DNA of 14,880 nt from CANKHA01 sp034668785 (GCA_034668785.1 JAXDOS010000142.1:1-14880); one strand, 5' to 3'. Shown: positions 7,276 to 14,656, numbered from the stretch's first letter. Made by a program: numbers and translations. Notes: generated from the sequence alone by a model not told the origin.

Positions 7276-8022
7276 TCAGCCGAGATAGGCGCCGCCGTTG
7301 GCGTGGATGGTTTGGCCGGTGATGTAGCGCGCGCCCGGCCCGCACAGGAACCGCACGATCGCGGCGATATCGTCCGGCGCGCCGCGCTTACCGCTAAGCG
7401 TCGCATGGATTTGATGATGCTGCGGTTCCGGTACGTCGCGCGCCGTATTGATAAGCCCCGGTACGACGCAATTGACAGTGACATTATCCGCAGCGAGGTC
7501 ATGCGCCAGCGCGCGGGTAAAGCCGACCAGGCCGGCCTTAGCGGTCAGCACATGGATCCGGTTCTTTGCGCCGGCATGCGCGCTCATGCCGCCGATATTA
7601 ATGATGGCTCCGGCTTCGCTTTTACGCAGATGCGGCAGACAGGCCTTCATGCAATGAAAGGCGCCATCGAGAATGACCGCGTTGACTTCGCGCCAATCGT
7701 CAAAGGTGATGGTATCGAGCGGCTTTTCCCGGCGGATCGCGGCATTGTTGACCAATATATCGACGCGGCCGAAATTCTTGACGGCGGCGGCGGCCATCTT
7801 CTCGCCCGTGGCGGCATCGGCAACGTCACCAATGACGGCAACGGCGCGCCCTCCCCCGGCTTCGATCTCGCACACGACGGCATCGGCTGCTTCACGGTTA
7901 GAGCGGGCGTTGACGACCACCGCCGCGCCTCCTGCCGCCAGCGCGAGTGCGATCGCGCGGCCGATATTGCGGCCGGAGCCCGTGACGATGGCGACGCGTC
8001 CGTTGAGTTCCTTGTCGCTCAT
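7276..8022 (-). CDS. SDR-fold protein lacking the catalytic Tyr and Ser
   Basis: This 248-residue protein has the length and fold of classical short-chain dehydrogenases (FabG-like). The cofactor site TGSGRNIG (14-21), the D66-V step, NNAA (92-95) and the tetrad Asn (N114 in REVNAVILDG) are present. Around the active site it reads INIGGMSAHAG..RIHVLTAKAG. Aligning K162 with the Lys of Y-x-x-x-K puts V158 at the catalytic Tyr and G145 at the catalytic Ser, as in E. coli FabG, where Ser and Tyr lie 17 and 4 residues before the Lys. S147, H149 and H157 lie nearby and could substitute. It may be a divergent oxidoreductase, a dehydratase-like enzyme or a non-catalytic partner; the sequence cannot decide. 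The start has GGAG six bases upstream. It is the last gene of the ABC transporter/MmgE cluster, 103 bp after that gene, with a palindrome between. Confidence 0.85.
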   Translation of the reverse strand: MSDKELNGRVAIVTGSGRNIGRAIALALAAGGAAVVVNARSNREAADAVVCEIEAGGGRAVAVIGDVADAATGEKMAAAAVKNFGRVDILVNNAAIRREKPLDTITFDDWREVNAVILDGAFHCMKACLPHLRKSEAGAIINIGGMSAHAGAKNRIHVLTAKAGLVGFTRALAHDLAADNVTVNCVVPGLINTARDVPEPQHHQIHATLSGKRGAPDDIAAIVRFLCGPGARYITGQTIHANGGAYLG

Positions 8023-8037
8023 TCAATTCTCCATTCC

Positions 8038-8123
8038 GTCATGGCCGGGCTTGTCCCGGCCATCCACGTCTTTTCTGCTGCACATCGTAAGACGTGGATG
8101 CCCGGCACAAGGCCGGACATGAC
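8038..8123. repeat. Nested palindromic intergenic repeat (REP-like)
   Basis: Two 35-base arms (8038-8072 and 8089-8123) are inverted copies that match at 31 of 35 positions around a 16-base loop. Each arm holds its own smaller hairpin: GGCCGGG-CTTGT-CCCGGCC in the left arm, and CCGGC-ACAAG-GCCGG in the right. One of the four mismatched pairs of columns is a G-C to C-G swap within the small stem, so pairing is kept. Read in frame, the left arm gives MAGLVPAIHV, a string I recall from many spurious ORFs in Bradyrhizobium-like genomes. It starts two bases after the MmgE/PrpD stop codon and lies 16 bp upstream of the SDR start, covering its likely leader. It may act on mRNA ends, translation or termination within the operon. 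Confidence 0.85.
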
Positions 8124-8125
8124 GA

Positions 8126-9499
8126 CTACCCCCTCAAGTCTTTCAAATCGATGCGTCCATCATAAAACTTCCGCATCAATTCCAACGCCGCCTTGGCGCG
8201 CTTGGCGTCCCAGCCGCCGTGCCGCGCATTCAACATGAATTTTTCTTCTACATCCTGCCGCGTCAGCGGCTCATGCGCGCCGCCGCGGAAATGCGGCTGA
8301 CGTTCTTCGACCACGGTGCGGTCCTGCAGCGTCGCGCGAATATGTCCGGTGAAATTATCCGGGTAAGGATTGGTGGGATCGATTTCGTAACGGACCTTGG
8401 CGGCCAGCGCGAGTACGTCCGGATCGCGCACGGCGGCTTCAGTAAAGGCGTCCAGCCCGACGCCGCCATGCACAAAGCCGAAAGCCAGCAGGAACGGCGA
8501 GCTGAACTTGGCGGCATAGCCGTTCGGCGGCGCCTGCTTGCTCGCCAGTGGCTCCCACAGGCGATGGACGGTGCCTTCCGCGACTTCACAGACAAGCTCC
8601 TTGACGTCGGCAGGCTTGATGCCGCGCGCCGCTAGGCGCTTGGCGCAATCGATATAGGGATGCGCCATGGTCCCGCAGGGATAGGGCTTAAATGCCAGCG
8701 TTTCCGTGACCCAACGGCTGCCGAAATCGCCGATCAGCGCCTCGTAATCGCCGTCGGTCGTGTGGGCGAAGCCGTGGAACAGCCCATGCACCCCCTCCAG
8801 CACCGTGCGCGGGCCGAGAAAACCGGCGCGGCCGAGCAGTGCCGCGCGCAAGCCGGACTGTGCCGCCCAGCCCGCATGCATGCGCTTAGTCCAGGTGCCT
8901 TCCGCCAGATATTCGATAATTCCCGCTGCCATACTGCCGGCTATGCCGAGCGCATCCACCATTTGCCGTGCATTGAGCCCGAGCGCGGCACTGACACCGG
9001 CGGTGGCGCCCATGACGCCGAAGATAGCGGTCGGATGAAAGCCCGCCTTGTGCAGCAGCTTCGGCGTCACCAGGCTCAGCCGGCACATGGTCTCGACGCC
9101 CACGGCGATGCCGAATAGTGCTGCTTGGCCGTCCGGGCGATGCCGCTCGCAGGCGGCGAGCACCGCCGGCACGATCACGGCACCGGCGTGTACGGGTCCA
9201 CCTTCAAAAGTGTCGTCGAAGTCCTCGCCGTGCGCGGCGGTGCCATTCACAAAGGCGGCGCCGGCGGAGCTCATCGTGCGGGAATGACCGATGGCGGTGC
9301 AGAGACCGTCATCGTCCCAGCCGCTGATGGCGCTGGTCACGTAGTCCTCATTACGCGCGGTGACGCAGAGGCCGACCACGTCGATCAAGAGGTCGTCGCA
9401 TTTGCGCCGCACCGCGGCCGGCAACCGCGCGGGATCGAGCGCCAGGATGCGCTCGACCAGATGCTCGGCGACGGATCTATCCGGAAGCGATGCAGTCAT
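8126..9499 (-). CDS. MmgE/PrpD-family protein (2-methylcitrate dehydratase-like)
   Basis: A 457-residue member of the MmgE/PrpD family, whose usual length is about 450-490. The all-helical first domain carries AAFVNGTAAHGEDFDDT (residues 81-97), KAGFHPTAIFGVMGATAG (151-168) and KRMHAGWAAQSGLRAALL (205-222); the helical domain resumes near residues 230-245 with the VLEGVHGLFHGF segment. The smaller alpha/beta domain begins around FKPYPCGTMAHPYIDCA (270-286). Family members include 2-methylcitrate dehydratase and itaconate-related cis-aconitate decarboxylase, so the fold handles di- and tricarboxylates. This copy is not in a prp operon (no prpB or prpC), so its substrate is probably another hydroxy or unsaturated acid. 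It starts nine bp after the permease stop with a weak ribosome site (GGTTTAAA before the ATG), which suggests translational coupling to the transporter. A palindrome starts two bases after its stop. Confidence 0.9.
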   Translation of the reverse strand: MTASLPDRSVAEHLVERILALDPARLPAAVRRKCDDLLIDVVGLCVTARNEDYVTSAISGWDDDGLCTAIGHSRTMSSAGAAFVNGTAAHGEDFDDTFEGGPVHAGAVIVPAVLAACERHRPDGQAALFGIAVGVETMCRLSLVTPKLLHKAGFHPTAIFGVMGATAGVSAALGLNARQMVDALGIAGSMAAGIIEYLAEGTWTKRMHAGWAAQSGLRAALLGRAGFLGPRTVLEGVHGLFHGFAHTTDGDYEALIGDFGSRWVTETLAFKPYPCGTMAHPYIDCAKRLAARGIKPADVKELVCEVAEGTVHRLWEPLASKQAPPNGYAAKFSSPFLLAFGFVHGGVGLDAFTEAAVRDPDVLALAAKVRYEIDPTNPYPDNFTGHIRATLQDRTVVEERQPHFRGGAHEPLTRQDVEEKFMLNARHGGWDAKRAKAALELMRKFYDGRIDLKDLRG

Positions 9500-9508
9500 T
9501 TTAAACCG

Positions 9509-11230
9509 TTAATTGCTGCGCAGGCGAACGCCAGGCCCGAGGCCGGGAATCTGATTGACCAGAACGACGACAGCGAAGGTGATCAACAACATGGCCAGCC
9601 CGATCACCGCGATAGCGCCGAGGTCGCCGCTCTCGTTGAGATCGAAGATCAGCACGGAAATTACCTTGGTTTCGGACGTGAACAGGATGATCGCCGCCGA
9701 CAATTCCCGCATCACGCCGACAAAGATGAAGCACCACGTGGCAATCACGCCGGTGCGCAACAGCGGCGCGGTAATCCGGCCAAGCGTCTGCAGACGGGTG
9801 GCACCGAGAATACGGCTGGCATCCTCAAGTTCGGGATGGATGGTGCGGAACGCGGCTTGAAGCTGCTGATAGGCGGAAGGCAGGTTGATGGTGAGGAAGG
9901 CAAGCAGCAAAATCCACAACGTTCCGTAGAGAATGAGCGGCGGCCGCGTGTAGCTGAGAAATAATCCGACGCCGAGCACGATGCCGGGAATGGCGACCGG
10001 TGCGGTGGCGAGGAAACCGAGGACACGATGGCCGGCAACGGCCTTGCGCGCGGTCACGTAAGAGATGACGACCGCGATGAGCGTCCCCAGCGTCGCGGTA
10101 GCCGTCCCCAGGATCACGGTATTCTTCAGCGCGACTTTGGTCGCGGACAGTTCGAAGGCCACGAACTGGATATTGTGCAGCGTGAAATTGCCAAACGTCA
10201 GAAATGTCGTGGCCACGGGCGAAAACGCCGCGTTGAACAGCGCGGCATAAGGCAGGAAGACGGGATTGAGCAGGACAAAGAGACATAATCCCAACGCCAC
10301 CCACTTCAGCTTTCCAAGCTGCACCAGCCTTGGATTGCCGTGCTTGCCGCCGACGACCGAATAGCCGCGCCGGCCGAGGATCATGTGCTCGGCACGCAGC
10401 AGCATGACGGTTAGAATCAGCAGCGGCAGCGACGCCGCGGCGGCAAGCTCGGTCTTCGGCGGGTATTGGAACAGGCTCCAGATTTTAGTGGTCATGGTGT
10501 GAAAGCCGGCGGGCAAAGCGAGAATCGCCGGCGAGCCGAACAACGTCATGGCTTGCAGAAATGCGATCAGCGCGCCTGCGAGAAGCGCCGGCATGGCGAG
10601 CGGCACGGTGATCCGCCGCGCGGTGTGCCAACTGCGGCCGCCGAGAATTGAAGAGGCGTCTTCCAGGTCTCCGGGAATCCGGTCGAGGGCATTGGCAACC
10701 AACACGAAGACGTAGGGAAACGTGTAGCAAGAAATGACGAAAATGAGCCCGGTCAACGAATAGATGTTGAATAGATGCTCGTCCTGCGGCGCACCGGTGA
10801 GCGCGCGATAGGCCTTGTTCAAAAGGCCGCTGTTCGGCGCCGCCAGCAGTTCCCAGGCAATGGCGCCGAGAAATGGCGGGGTCACGAAGGACGCGGTGAC
10901 CAGCGCCCGCATGGTCCGCCGCCAGGGCATGTCGCTGCGCGCCACAAGCCAACCCATCGGGGCCGCCACCACGCAACAAACAATCGCGGACGTTGTCGAA
11001 ATGATAAAAGTCGTGATCAGCGGGTCGAGGAAGGCCGGATCGGTAAACAGCCGGCGAAAATTATCCAGCGTTACCCCGCCGGCGCGATCCGAAAAGCTGA
11101 ATATAAAGAGCCAGGAAAGCGGCAGGATAATAAGAACGCAGAGCAGAGCCGCGAATGCGTAAAGAACCGGCCGGGACCAATCGATCCCGGCCGGCCTGCG
11201 CTCAGGCTGTTGCGACAACGCGATAGTCAC
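9509..11230 (-). CDS. Fused two-domain ABC transporter permease (FbpB/AfuB-like)
   Basis: This 573-residue inner-membrane protein has two homologous permease halves, about twelve hydrophobic segments in all, as in iron/2-aminoethylphosphonate/organic-solute permeases of the FbpB type. Each half has the EAA loop that docks with the ATPase: EDASSILGGRSWHTARRI (190-207) and EDASRILGATRLQTLGRI (469-486). Hydrophobic spans are clear at about 22-46, 71-95, 160-180, 215-235, 262-280, 310-332, 370-392, 405-427, 433-450, 495-515 and 538-560. The start is GTG at 11230, 11 bp after the stop of the binding-protein gene, with a poor ribosome site, so coupled translation is likely. The dehydratase-like gene follows after nine bp. 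It forms the membrane channel for the substrate delivered by the neighbouring Tat-exported binding protein. Confidence 0.93.
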   Translation of the reverse strand: MTIALSQQPERRPAGIDWSRPVLYAFAALLCVLIILPLSWLFIFSFSDRAGGVTLDNFRRLFTDPAFLDPLITTFIISTTSAIVCCVVAAPMGWLVARSDMPWRRTMRALVTASFVTPPFLGAIAWELLAAPNSGLLNKAYRALTGAPQDEHLFNIYSLTGLIFVISCYTFPYVFVLVANALDRIPGDLEDASSILGGRSWHTARRITVPLAMPALLAGALIAFLQAMTLFGSPAILALPAGFHTMTTKIWSLFQYPPKTELAAAASLPLLILTVMLLRAEHMILGRRGYSVVGGKHGNPRLVQLGKLKWVALGLCLFVLLNPVFLPYAALFNAAFSPVATTFLTFGNFTLHNIQFVAFELSATKVALKNTVILGTATATLGTLIAVVISYVTARKAVAGHRVLGFLATAPVAIPGIVLGVGLFLSYTRPPLILYGTLWILLLAFLTINLPSAYQQLQAAFRTIHPELEDASRILGATRLQTLGRITAPLLRTGVIATWCFIFVGVMRELSAAIILFTSETKVISVLIFDLNESGDLGAIAVIGLAMLLITFAVVVLVNQIPGLGPGVRLRSN

Positions 11231-11241
11231 GATGCCCGCGA

Positions 11242-12309
11242 CTAAACGCCGAAGAGCTTAGCGTAGCGCGCCTTGATCTCTTCGCCCTGCTTCTCGACGG
11301 CGGCGGCATCGTCCTTCATGACTTTGATTTCCTTGAATGGCTTCCGCCCCGGTTTCTCGTTGGTCTGTGGATGAACCGAGCGCAGCCCGCCGACATCGAT
11401 GATAAGCTGCTGGGCTTCCGGGGTGAAGCAATAGCTCTGGAACAGCTTTGCGGCGTTCGGATTCGGCGCGCCCTTCAATACGCCGTTGGGGCCGATGATA
11501 AGCGGGGCGCCCTCCGTCGGATAGACGATGTCGACCGGCTTACCGGCCTCTTTGAGCTGGAACATGTTGTACTCGTTGCCGTCCACCATCACCGAGCGCT
11601 CGCCGATTTCCAGCTTCTTCGGCGGATCGGAGGCGGACTGGACCTGCATGATCTTCTGCTTGGCGAGCTTCTCGAAATAATCCCAGCCCAGATCTCGCGA
11701 CATCTGGAAGGTCGAGGTCATGATGGTCCCGCTGTAGGCGGGGTGCGCCTTGACCATTTTGCTCGTCCATTTGGCATCAAGCAGATCGGCGAAGCTTTTG
11801 GGTGCGTCCGGCGCCTTCACCAGATCGGTGTTGTAGCCGATGACGGAGAGCCAGACGCGGAAGCTGGCGAACTGCCCGTCGGCGTCTTTGTGCTCGGCGG
11901 GATAATGCATAGCCACGTCTTCCGGCACATAGGGAAGCAATATTCCGTCGCGCTTCCAGACAATGAAATGCGCGGCGTCCGACGACTGCACCACGTCGAC
12001 GGCGTGAATGTTGCTGCTGTATTCCTGGCCGATGCGCTGGAACACCCGCTCGGCGCCGGTACGTTCGACGCGCGGCGAGATGCCCGGATATTTCGCCTCG
12101 AATGCCTTGGCGACCTTTTCCGCCACCGGCAGATCGAGCGAAGTATACCAAACCACCTTGCCTTCCTTCTTCGCCGCCTCGATCAAGGCGGGCGTGATCT
12201 TGGCGGGTGGTGGAGCCTCCGCGCGGAGGGGCGAAGCGAACACCGTGCCGATCGTCAGCGCGGTCGATCCTTTCAGAATGTCTCGTCGCGACAATCCCGA
12301 TTTTCTCAT
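11242..12309 (-). CDS. Tat-exported extracellular solute-binding protein (FbpA/AfuA-like)
   Basis: A 355-residue type-2 periplasmic binding protein of the COG1840/FbpA kind. It has a twin-arginine signal (SRRDILK, residues 7-13, then GSTALTIGTVFASPLRA) with a likely cut after A30. The mature chain has IEAAKKEGKVVWYTSL, FEAKYPGI, DVVQSSDAAHFIVWKRDGIL, VIGYNTDLV and PKSFADLLDAKWTSKM, all typical of this group. The Tyr-Tyr pair that binds ferric ion in FbpA is absent: no two Tyr are adjacent anywhere, and the equivalent region holds only EYNMF (246-250). Iron binding is therefore unlikely, and an organic or phosphonate-like anion is a better guess. Tat export implies folding in the cytoplasm, perhaps with a cofactor or ligand. 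The start ATG has the best ribosome site in the cluster (12316-12323), fitting a protein needed in excess over the membrane parts. Confidence 0.92.
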   Translation of the reverse strand: MRKSGLSRRDILKGSTALTIGTVFASPLRAEAPPPAKITPALIEAAKKEGKVVWYTSLDLPVAEKVAKAFEAKYPGISPRVERTGAERVFQRIGQEYSSNIHAVDVVQSSDAAHFIVWKRDGILLPYVPEDVAMHYPAEHKDADGQFASFRVWLSVIGYNTDLVKAPDAPKSFADLLDAKWTSKMVKAHPAYSGTIMTSTFQMSRDLGWDYFEKLAKQKIMQVQSASDPPKKLEIGERSVMVDGNEYNMFQLKEAGKPVDIVYPTEGAPLIIGPNGVLKGAPNPNAAKLFQSYCFTPEAQQLIIDVGGLRSVHPQTNEKPGRKPFKEIKVMKDDAAAVEKQGEEIKARYAKLFGV

Positions 12310-12315
12310 TGCCGT

Positions 12316-12323
12316 CTCCTCCT
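12316..12323 (-). promoter_or_regulatory. Strong Shine-Dalgarno for the solute-binding protein gene
   Basis: On the coding strand AGGAGGAG lies six bases before the ATG at 12309 (spacer ACGGCA). It is the only near-perfect ribosome site in this operon; the permease and MmgE/PrpD genes have weak ones. Confidence 0.8.
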
Positions 12324-12340
12324 GTTGTTCGGCCGCTTGC

Positions 12341-13402
12341 TCATCCGGTCAGCGCCCGGCAGCGTTCGGGCGGAAGATGCAGCCAGACTTCCGCTCCTTG
12401 AGAAATTCCGTCGGCGGCGGGCGTCACCACGCGCAACTGCGTGCCATCGCCGGCCACAACCATATAATCGCGGCTGTCTCCCAGGAAGACCTGCCGGACC
12501 ACTGTGGCCTTCACCACATTTTCGGTTGCCTGCGGCGAAGTCGCATGGAGACCGATCTCATGTTGGCGGATCGACAAGGCCGCGTCGCCGCCGGTTGTCA
12601 GCTTTCCGCCACTGCAGCGTAGCGTCGTTCCGGCGAAAGAAACATGGTTTTCATCGAGCGCCTTTCCTTTGACGACATTGCTGGCGCCGATGAAGCGAGC
12701 GACAAATTCCGATCGCGGACGGTTGTAGATATCCTCTGGCGTACCCGCCTGCTCGATCTTGCCTGCATTCATCACTGCGATGAGATCGGCGGTGGTCATT
12801 GCCTCCGACTGGTCATGGGTGACGTAAACAGTGGTGTAGCGGTATTGATCATGCAGCCGCCGCACCTCGAAGCGCATCTCCTCGCGCAGGTTGGCGTCAA
12901 GGTTCGACAGCGGCTCGTCCAGCAGCAAGGTCTCCGGATCGACGATAAGTGCGCGTGCGAGGGCGACGCGCTGCTGCTGCCCACAGGACAATTCACCCGG
13001 ATAGCGGTCCGCCAGCTTTGCCAGTTGGGTAGTCGCCAGCATGGCTTGCAGCTTCCTGCTGATCGTATCGCGGTCGAATTTGCGCAGCTTCAGACCATAG
13101 ATGATATTTTCCGCAACCGTCATATGCGGCCACAGCGCGTAGCTCTGGAAGATCATCGACATATTACGCTGCTCGGGCGGGACGGTGCGCGAGGGCGACG
13201 ACACCAGCCGGTCGCCCACCAGGATCTCGCCCGCCGAAGGCTCGACGAAACCCGCGATCAGCCGCAGCGTGGTCGTCTTGCCGCAACCGGACGGGCCAAG
13301 CAGACATACCAGCCGCCCATGCTCGATCGTGAGCGAAACGTCGTCCACTACCGCAAGCGCGCCGTAACGCTTCACAAGACTCCGCAGTTCAACAGACGCC
13401 AC
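12341..13402 (-). CDS. ABC transporter ATP-binding protein (FbpC/PotA-like)
   Basis: A 353-residue ATPase with a nucleotide-binding domain and a C-terminal TOBE-type regulatory domain, as in the CUT1/ferric/polyamine class. Visible motifs: Walker A GPSGCGKT (36-43), Q-loop Q86 in FQSYALWPHM, signature LSCGQQQR (138-145), Walker B LLLDEP (159-164), D-loop SNLD and H-switch H196 in YVTHDQ. The signature has Cys where LSGGQ has its first Gly, which the DNA confirms (TCC TGT GGG reading S-C-G within ELSCGQ). The C-terminal part from about residue 240 (GASNVVKGKAL, SIRQHEIGLH, VVRQVFLGDSRDYMV) fits TOBE. The start is GTG at 13402, with GAGGGG just upstream (AGGGAGGGGCC before GTG). It is the first gene of the transporter cluster, 31 bp before the binding-protein gene and 78 bp after the SGNH hydrolase gene. 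Confidence 0.93.
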   Translation of the reverse strand: MASVELRSLVKRYGALAVVDDVSLTIEHGRLVCLLGPSGCGKTTTLRLIAGFVEPSAGEILVGDRLVSSPSRTVPPEQRNMSMIFQSYALWPHMTVAENIIYGLKLRKFDRDTISRKLQAMLATTQLAKLADRYPGELSCGQQQRVALARALIVDPETLLLDEPLSNLDANLREEMRFEVRRLHDQYRYTTVYVTHDQSEAMTTADLIAVMNAGKIEQAGTPEDIYNRPRSEFVARFIGASNVVKGKALDENHVSFAGTTLRCSGGKLTTGGDAALSIRQHEIGLHATSPQATENVVKATVVRQVFLGDSRDYMVVAGDGTQLRVVTPAADGISQGAEVWLHLPPERCRALTG

Positions 13403-13416
13403 GGCCCCTCCCTAGT

Positions 13417-13434
13417 CCGGCGGTTCGCCGCCGG
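13417..13434 (-). promoter_or_regulatory. GC-rich hairpin just upstream of the ATPase ribosome site
   Basis: A perfect 7-bp stem (CCGGCGG / CCGCCGG) has a four-base loop (CGAA in the minus-strand transcript). It ends a few bases before the AGGGAGGGG ribosome site of the ATPase gene. There is no T-run, so it is not a standard terminator. It could shape the leader or slow readthrough from the SGNH gene. A second weak 6-bp stem lies at 13452-13473. Function is inferred. Confidence 0.4.
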
Positions 13435-13480
13435 CAATGTTATCGCACAATCGGAGCATCCATAGCGGCTCCGGCCTGCA

Positions 13481-14656
13481 TTATTGTCGCAGTCTGGTGA
13501 GCAGCCGCGAGGATGCTGCGGCCTCGGCGGCGACGCGATGACCGTTGCTGTTCCAGTGGTTGTCATCCGGCAGCTCGAAGGCTTCGCCGGTCTCCCGGTT
13601 TCGAGCTATGAACAACGGATCGAGGTCGATGGCCTCGTAGCCGAGAGCGCGCGCCTTCTCAAGAAAACTGCTGCGCATCACATCGAAATATGTCCCACGC
13701 CCTCCCCTCTGAGACTCCGGGTAACGAAATCCGTCAACCGTAAACAGCACGTTTTCAGGCGATAACCCGACCACCTCAGGCAGATCGCGGAAGAATGCAT
13801 CGATCGCTGCGAGGGAGTCGGACACCCGCTTTGCATCAATCGAGGCCTCGGTATTTCCGGCATAGCGCGGCTGCGCGTGTGCCGGCCCGCCAAAGATCAA
13901 CTCGCCCAGGGCCTTTATGTGGAATATCGCTTCATGAAGACGCAGATTGACGACCACATAGTGCACCAGCGCACTGCTGCGCCCCAATTCTATCAGCCAT
14001 CCCGGATGGTAGTCGGTAAGCCGGAGAGTAAGCTTGCCGGCGGCGTCCGGTGCATACAGCCAAAAACCTGGGCCAACTTTGTAGGCGGCGTGGCTTTCAT
14101 CGTAATCGTTGCCGACCACGTTGATGACGACGGCCTTCGCCCCGTATTCGCGGACGGCGTGGCGCGCCCAAATCAGGTACTGACTCAGCGGGGCGCCGGA
14201 GGCGGCAAAGCTGTAAACCCGAAACTTGCCTGCGAGCGTCTCCGCGAGACGCCCCTGCAAGGTTTGCGCATAGGGCACGAGGCGCGCTTCTATGAACGAA
14301 TCGCCGATGACCGCGACAAGCGGCAGCGGATCGTCGCGGCGGTAGTCCTGGTCGTTGACGAAACCCACATTGTTGACGCGGCCGCGGTTGATTGAATGCA
14401 GATCCCAGCCAAGGGAAGTTACGTAAGGACGATTGGGAGCGAAGTGGAAAATCGGACTCTCGGCTGTAACCGGAACACTGCCGAAGGCCGAGGTCACGGG
14501 AAGAAAGCGTAGAACGATTTCGATGAGCGCCAGGAACAGCACGAGGCTGACGACGGAGGTGGCCAAGGAAAGTATCAAGTCCCGGCGCCGGCTTCTGGCC
14601 GGTCTCACGCCCCGGTTGCCGGAACCCCGTTGGTTATGCACGCGGCGGGCTCTCAA
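13481..14656 (-). CDS. Membrane-anchored SGNH/GDSL-type hydrolase
   Basis: Counting from the TTG chosen here, about 391 residues. A basic N-terminus (ARRVHNQRG..RPARSRRR) precedes one hydrophobic span (about residues 27-51), so the rest should face the periplasm. The catalytic pattern of SGNH hydrolases is visible: GDSF (118-121), a GND block (182-184 in VVGNDYDE) and DDNH at 364-367, giving the D-x-x-H pair, followed by WNSNGH. Such proteins are esterases or O-acetyl transfer/removal enzymes acting on polysaccharides; the substrate is unknown here. The longest frame starts at 14731, but that overlaps the enoyl-CoA hydratase end by about 80 bp. The TTG at 14656 overlaps its TGA by three bases (TTGA), suggesting coupling; GTG at 14641 or 14608 is also possible. 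The stop is at 13481. It is not clearly related to the ABC cluster downstream. Confidence 0.78.
   Translation of the reverse strand: MRARRVHNQRGSGNRGVRPARSRRRDLILSLATSVVSLVLFLALIEIVLRFLPVTSAFGSVPVTAESPIFHFAPNRPYVTSLGWDLHSINRGRVNNVGFVNDQDYRRDDPLPLVAVIGDSFIEARLVPYAQTLQGRLAETLAGKFRVYSFAASGAPLSQYLIWARHAVREYGAKAVVINVVGNDYDESHAAYKVGPGFWLYAPDAAGKLTLRLTDYHPGWLIELGRSSALVHYVVVNLRLHEAIFHIKALGELIFGGPAHAQPRYAGNTEASIDAKRVSDSLAAIDAFFRDLPEVVGLSPENVLFTVDGFRYPESQRGGRGTYFDVMRSSFLEKARALGYEAIDLDPLFIARNRETGEAFELPDDNHWNSNGHRVAAEAAASSRLLTRLRQ

Noticed and set aside
8038..8123. Palindrome considered as part of a CRISPR array or IS end
   Set aside because: There are only two arms in inverted orientation, no direct repeats with spacers, no transposase and no target-site duplication.
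7165..8238. + strand open frame (357 codons) across the SDR gene and palindrome
   Set aside because: It starts inside the molybdenum hydroxylase gene, is antisense to the SDR gene and runs through the palindrome, where it gives the well-known spurious MAGLVPAIHV string.
9125..9964. + strand open frame (279 codons) over the MmgE/PrpD and permease genes
   Set aside because: It spans the junction of two well-supported minus-strand genes and its translation is low-complexity, His/Asp/Gly/Arg-rich.
11371..12672. Long + strand open frame (433 codons)
   Set aside because: It lies antisense to the binding-protein gene and part of the ATPase gene, which have full family motifs. Its translation is rich in Arg/His/Gly without domain character and no ribosome site precedes it.
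13417..13434. GC hairpin considered as a terminator of the SGNH gene
   Set aside because: There is no T-run after the stem on the minus strand; the following bases are the purine-rich ribosome site of the next gene. Kept only as a possible leader structure.
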